This document shows positions 60,937 through 64,000 of a stretch of 64,000 bases of DNA, one piece after another. A model generated the notes under the pieces. The model worked only from the letters and a program-made list of their open reading frames with translations, was not told where the DNA came from and ran no database searches. The translations under genes were made by a program, and so were the position numbers. Numbering within the stretch: the stretch's first letter is position 1; the number at the start of each line of letters is the position of its first letter. The DNA lies in contig WRIR01000003.1 of the NCBI GenBank assembly GCA_009782605.1, forward strand, positions 62,001 through 126,000, read 5' to 3'. Source of the DNA: Eggerthellaceae bacterium (GTDB taxonomy: Bacteria; Actinomycetota; Coriobacteriia; Coriobacteriales; Eggerthellaceae).

Positions 60937-61908
60937 CTACACCACTCCTGGGACAAAAGCCGGGAACCCCACCTGCACAAGCCACCAGCGCAAGGCAAAA
61001 CCACCGGTGAGAACGGCAAGGGAGGCAGGTATGAGGGTGTTCTTGAACCTCAGTCGCCGCATGTTCTCCAGAAGAAGCGGGAGAAGCAGCCCGCAGCAGA
61101 CGAGGACCAAGAAGAAGATGGCGGCTTCCGGGCCCTGCAGCAGGCCCAAGGCGCCGTCGGAGTTGTTGCCGCCGCGAAGGGACAGTGCCACAAAAGCCGC
61201 AAGCACGACGAGCTCAAGGCCGATGAGCAGCGAGTCGAGCCTGCCCAGCCTGCTGAGCGTGGCAAGATAGGCGGTGGCTGCGCCGTTCAGCCCGGCAAGG
61301 AGGAACAACAAGGCGATGCCGCAGGAGAGCGCCGAGAGCACGAACAGGAGGGGGACCAGCAGGCTGCCGAGCAGGGTGGCGGCCCCCATGCTATAGAGGA
61401 GAAAGCCGGTGTAGCCTATGAGGACAAGGGAAGCGAGTATCCCCAGGCACTCGACGCAACGCACGGCCTTGCGGGGAAGACGCGAGAGCGGCATGACCCA
61501 GAGTGCAGCCAGGAAGGCACCGCATATGACAGCGGCGGCAAGGGCATAGGTGCCGAAGCTCAAGTAGCTGAGGGTCGGCCTGAGGAAGAGGTTGAGCACG
61601 CGGCCCGGGTGGCCCAGGTCAAACAACAGGCAAAGCGAGCTCAACACAAGCACCGAGGCGGCAAGCAGGAACCCCGGCGCAAAAAATGAGCTGTACAAAC
61701 GCTGCGGCCGATAGGAGCGGTTGACGGCGGCGTTTCGGGGCTGTGCTGCGCCCCCTGCCAGGGCAGGCGCCTCCTTGGCAGACGAGGCCTCGGGCGTGCA
61801 AAGGTCAAGGAGAGAGAGAATCAGCAAGGCCCCCGCTCCCGCTCCCCCTAAAAAGAGATAGGCTATAACCAATAAGCTCAGCGCACCACTCCACATCTCT
61901 TGCAGCAA
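60937..61908 (-). CDS. NrfD/PsrC family membrane protein
   Basis: NrfD proteins are polytopic quinone-binding anchors of molybdoenzyme or Fe-S complexes. The 323-residue product has about eight to nine membrane helices and the motif FDLGHPGRVLNLFLRPTLSY (about 116-135), typical of the family, plus GGAGAGALL near the start. The start is TTG at 61908 or ATG at 61896; neither has a strong Shine-Dalgarno. No Fe-S partner is encoded in its operon; the partner may be one of the Fe-S proteins encoded at 53992 or 56110. Confidence 0.88.
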   Translation of the reverse strand: MLQEMWSGALSLLVIAYLFLGGAGAGALLILSLLDLCTPEASSAKEAPALAGGAAQPRNAAVNRSYRPQRLYSSFFAPGFLLAASVLVLSSLCLLFDLGHPGRVLNLFLRPTLSYLSFGTYALAAAVICGAFLAALWVMPLSRLPRKAVRCVECLGILASLVLIGYTGFLLYSMGAATLLGSLLVPLLFVLSALSCGIALLFLLAGLNGAATAYLATLSRLGRLDSLLIGLELVVLAAFVALSLRGGNNSDGALGLLQGPEAAIFFLVLVCCGLLLPLLLENMRRLRFKNTLIPASLAVLTGGFALRWWLVQVGFPAFVPGVV

Positions 61909-61924
61909 AACACGGCCTACAGTC

Positions 61925-61938
61925 TATCATATGACAAT
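61925..61938 (-). promoter_or_regulatory. TATCATATGACAAT motif before the NrfD operon
   Basis: This 14-mer is identical to 59465-59478. Its core TRTCATATGAYA is a near-palindrome around CATATG. It lies 17 bp upstream of the NrfD start, where a repressor could block initiation. Confidence 0.7.
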
Positions 61939-61998
61939 GGAATACGTCTCGTTGAGCGGCTTTGTGCCAGGGATAGGGGGATATTCCTGAGAGCGTCG

Positions 61999-62409
61999 CT
62001 AAAGCGCCGCTTCCGCCCAGTTCTCTAACATGAGGCCGTCTACCCGGCGAAACTCCTTGGTGTTCGCGGTAACAAGCGTGCCTCCATGTGCTGCCACCGT
62101 TGCCGCGATAATGAGGTCGTTAAACCCGATTATCTGTCCTTTCTTCTCCAGGTAGCAGCGTATTTCCCCGTATTTGATTGCTGAGGCATCATCAAAGGCA
62201 ACAATTTCAAAGGGGGCAAGGAAGAGCTCCACAAGCTCCCGGTTGCGCCTCGGGTCGGCACTTTTTCCTGCCCCGTGGAAAAGCTCCGCTTTGACCATCG
62301 AGGGGATCTTCACCTGTGATGGCGTGAGGCTTTGCAGCACCTGTTTGATAATCGGCGTTGTCCCCCGCAGGCAGTCGATGCAGATGTTCGAGTCAAGGAA
62401 CCAGCTCAT
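61999..62409 (-). CDS. vapC: PIN-domain toxin VapC
   Basis: VapC toxins are Mg-dependent ribonucleases. The 136-residue product has the PIN acidic residues: Asp in FLDSNICID (4-12), Glu in KAELFHG, Asp in GFNDLIIAATV and the end LVTANTKEFRRVDGL. Its start overlaps the antitoxin stop by 4 nt, typical of the operon layout. Confidence 0.93.
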   Translation of the reverse strand: MSWFLDSNICIDCLRGTTPIIKQVLQSLTPSQVKIPSMVKAELFHGAGKSADPRRNRELVELFLAPFEIVAFDDASAIKYGEIRCYLEKKGQIIGFNDLIIAATVAAHGGTLVTANTKEFRRVDGLMLENWAEAAL

Positions 62410-62639
62410 GAGAACTTCGCCTGCACGGCAACGCTGTCAAAGGGGACATCGGCACCCCGTATGAAGCTATCGTCATCGAGCGCCCCGAAAAGCTCCCAGT
62501 ACCCGTATGGCCAGCCTGAATCTGCGGTTCTTGTCAAAGCAGCTGAAACGTATTTCGAGAACGAGAGGTTCTTGATACGCGCATTGCGCTTTGCGGTATC
62601 CAACACCTCTTGGTCAAGATATAAAGATACTTGCGGCAT
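62406..62639 (-). CDS. vapB: VapB-type antitoxin
   Basis: The 77-residue product begins with a ribbon-helix-helix-like DNA-binding segment (MPQVSLYLDQEVLDTAKRNA, then IKNLSFSKYVSAAL) and a tail rich in Trp, Asp and Phe for toxin binding. It precedes vapC with an ATGA overlap. GGGGAG lies 7 nt before its ATG. Confidence 0.88.
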   Translation of the reverse strand: MPQVSLYLDQEVLDTAKRNARIKNLSFSKYVSAALTRTADSGWPYGYWELFGALDDDSFIRGADVPFDSVAVQAKFS

Positions 62640-62706
62640 ATCGCCACTCCCCTCCCCTCTGTCCTCAGGTCTTCCGCATCCAAAGGCCCCTCTATGCTTT
62701 AAAAGT

Positions 62707-62729
62707 ATTATAACATAGGATATATTATA
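62707..62729 (-). promoter_or_regulatory. vapBC promoter/operator region
   Basis: A minus-strand TATAAT (62712-62707) overlaps an inverted repeat TATAACATA-GGA-TATATTATA (62709-62729, 8 of 9 pairs), a likely autorepression site, about 70 bp before vapB. The remainder of 62640-62884 is AT-rich to the left and shows a CGAAAAGG direct repeat near 62757-62775, no gene. Confidence 0.55.
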
Positions 62730-62884
62730 TGCTCATGTGAATTGGGCCCGGGTTCCGAAAAGGCACGAAAAGGGGCTTCCGCTTATCCGCTTCGGTACTC
62801 GTCCTCAAGGATTGGGCGCGACGGCGACGCTCCGCCCACCTGGGGAAGCACCGGTATTGCCCTGCCTGCTGCCTCAAGCTTTGC

Positions 62885-64000
62885 CTAGTCGATGCCGTCG
62901 TTGTTGCGGATGAGCTTTCGCTTGATCTTGCCGCCTATGGTCTTGGGCAGCTCGTCGACGAACTCGACGATGCGCGGGTACTTGTAGGGGGCGGTGGTCT
63001 TCTTCACGTGCTCTTGGAGCTCCCTCACCAGCGCGTCGCTGGGCTCCCAGCCGCGCGCCAGCACGACCGTCGCCTTGACGACCATGCCCCTCACCGGGTC
63101 GGGTGCGGCAGTGACCGCACATTCAATGACCGCGTCGTGCTCGACCAGGGCGCTCTCGACCTCGAAGGGGCCGATGCGGTACCCGCTGCACTTGATGACG
63201 TCGTCGTCGCGCCCAACGAAGAAATAGTACCCGTCGCTGTCGCGCCAGGCCATGTCGTGGAGGTTGTAATGCTCGCCCCCGACGGCCGAGCGCGTGCGCT
63301 CTTCGTCGTGGAAGTAACCGACAAAAAGGCCCGGCGGCCATGCCCTGCGCAGGCCGGTCACGCAGATAGCGCCTTCTTCGCCGTCGGCGACCTCGGCACC
63401 GTCCTCGTCGAGCAGCTTGATGTTGAGCAAAGGCGACGGCTTGCCCATCGAGCCGGGACGCGGGTCGACCCACGGGAAGGTCGCCACGAGCACCGGCCCC
63501 TCGGTCTGTCCGAAGCCCTCGCGGATGCGCTTGCCGGTCGCCCGCTCCCATGCAAGGGTGACCTCCGCGTTCAAAGGCTCCCCCGCCGTCGCGAAGTTCT
63601 CGACCGAGGAGAGGTCGAAGGAGGCAACGTCTTCCTGCAGCATGAAGCGGTACATGGTCGGCGGGGCACAGAAGGTGGTCAGACGGTACTCCTGAACCTT
63701 CTCAAGAAGCTCCGCCGGGACGAACTTGTCCATGTCGTAGGCAAAGATGGCGGCACCCGCTATCCACTGCCCGTATATCTTGCCCCATCCGAACTTCGCC
63801 CAGCCGCTGTCGGTCACGCTCATGTGCAGGGTGTCCTCGCGGACCTGCTGCCAGTATTTCGCCGTGAGGATATGCCCGAGCGGGTGTGCGAAGTTGTGGC
63901 AGACCGCCTTTGCAAGGCCGGTCGTCCCACTTGTGAAATAGATCAACATGATGTCGTTGGCGGTGGTGGCAGCCTCCCCTGTCGGACGCTCCCACGCTTC
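62885..64000 (-). CDS. AMP-forming acyl-CoA synthetase (MACS/acetyl-CoA synthetase type), N-terminus outside window
   Basis: The frame is open to the right edge; 371 residues of the C-terminal part are visible. It has the ATP loop YFTSGTTGLAKAV near the edge, GFGQTEGPVLVATFPWVDPR, GDxF-type FVGRDDDVIKCSGYRIGPFE, and the C-terminal Lys in KTIGGKIKRKLIR. The pattern fits medium-chain or benzoate/acetate CoA synthetases. It is distinct from the CoA ligase at 41022. The upstream gene context is not visible. Confidence 0.93.
   Translation of the reverse strand, partial: EAWERPTGEAATTANDIMLIYFTSGTTGLAKAVCHNFAHPLGHILTAKYWQQVREDTLHMSVTDSGWAKFGWGKIYGQWIAGAAIFAYDMDKFVPAELLEKVQEYRLTTFCAPPTMYRFMLQEDVASFDLSSVENFATAGEPLNAEVTLAWERATGKRIREGFGQTEGPVLVATFPWVDPRPGSMGKPSPLLNIKLLDEDGAEVADGEEGAICVTGLRRAWPPGLFVGYFHDEERTRSAVGGEHYNLHDMAWRDSDGYYFFVGRDDDVIKCSGYRIGPFEVESALVEHDAVIECAVTAAPDPVRGMVVKATVVLARGWEPSDALVRELQEHVKKTTAPYKYPRIVEFVDELPKTIGGKIKRKLIRNNDGID

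Overview
The window reads as GC-rich chromosomal DNA of an anaerobic actinobacterium of the class Coriobacteriia, most likely an Eggerthellaceae relative. The pointers are actinobacterial-type housekeeping genes at high GC, a FixABCX electron-transfer set, several acyl-CoA dehydrogenases, an old-yellow-enzyme type flavin reductase, an [FeFe] hydrogenase and a Tat-exported molybdoenzyme. This placement is inferred from gene content; there is no rRNA in the window and I saw no tRNA gene.

Left third (1-25454), core functions, almost all on the minus strand. In transcription order from the right the genes are phoH, ybeY, dgkA, era, a zinc-ribbon/PASTA protein and recO, then rpsO, pnp, dapB, dapA, the RNase J gene, ftsK, a RodZ-like gene, yajQ, rimO, a pgsA-cinA fusion, recA (under a LexA-box promoter), recX, rny and an edge-truncated GHKL ATPase. 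This is a translation, RNA-decay, lysine/peptidoglycan, DNA-translocation and SOS block. A TSCPD-domain gene is the only plus-strand gene in it. Two genes encode membrane proteins with N-terminal zinc ribbons, one with PASTA repeats and one Pro-rich with Lys/Asp repeats.

Middle third (25675-50125), an accessory region built around CoA-thioester and flavin chemistry. It holds an OPT transporter, FixABCX, a LysR regulator, an MFS carrier, a CaiB-type CoA transferase, a crotonase, an AMP-forming CoA ligase, three acyl-CoA dehydrogenases, and an FMN/4Fe-4S/FAD reductase divergent from a TetR regulator. The likely theme is uptake, CoA activation and flavin-based reduction (or oxidation) of an organic acid, with FixABCX as the electron link. 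The substrate cannot be read from sequence. Genes for MBL-fold and NUDIX hydrolases and a corrinoid-enzyme reactivation-like protein are interspersed.

Right third (50122-64000), respiratory and redox systems. An [FeFe] hydrogenase is paired with a NuoF-tail/GltD-like FAD subunit. Next to it is a molybdopterin oxidoreductase operon (catalytic subunit, Fe-S subunit, ferric-reductase-like membrane subunit, TorD chaperone, second Fe-S subunit), then an NrfD/GntR/SPFH operon. The last two operons share an identical 14-bp, nearly palindromic upstream motif, which suggests co-regulation. A VapBC module and the C-terminal part of an acyl-CoA synthetase close the window.
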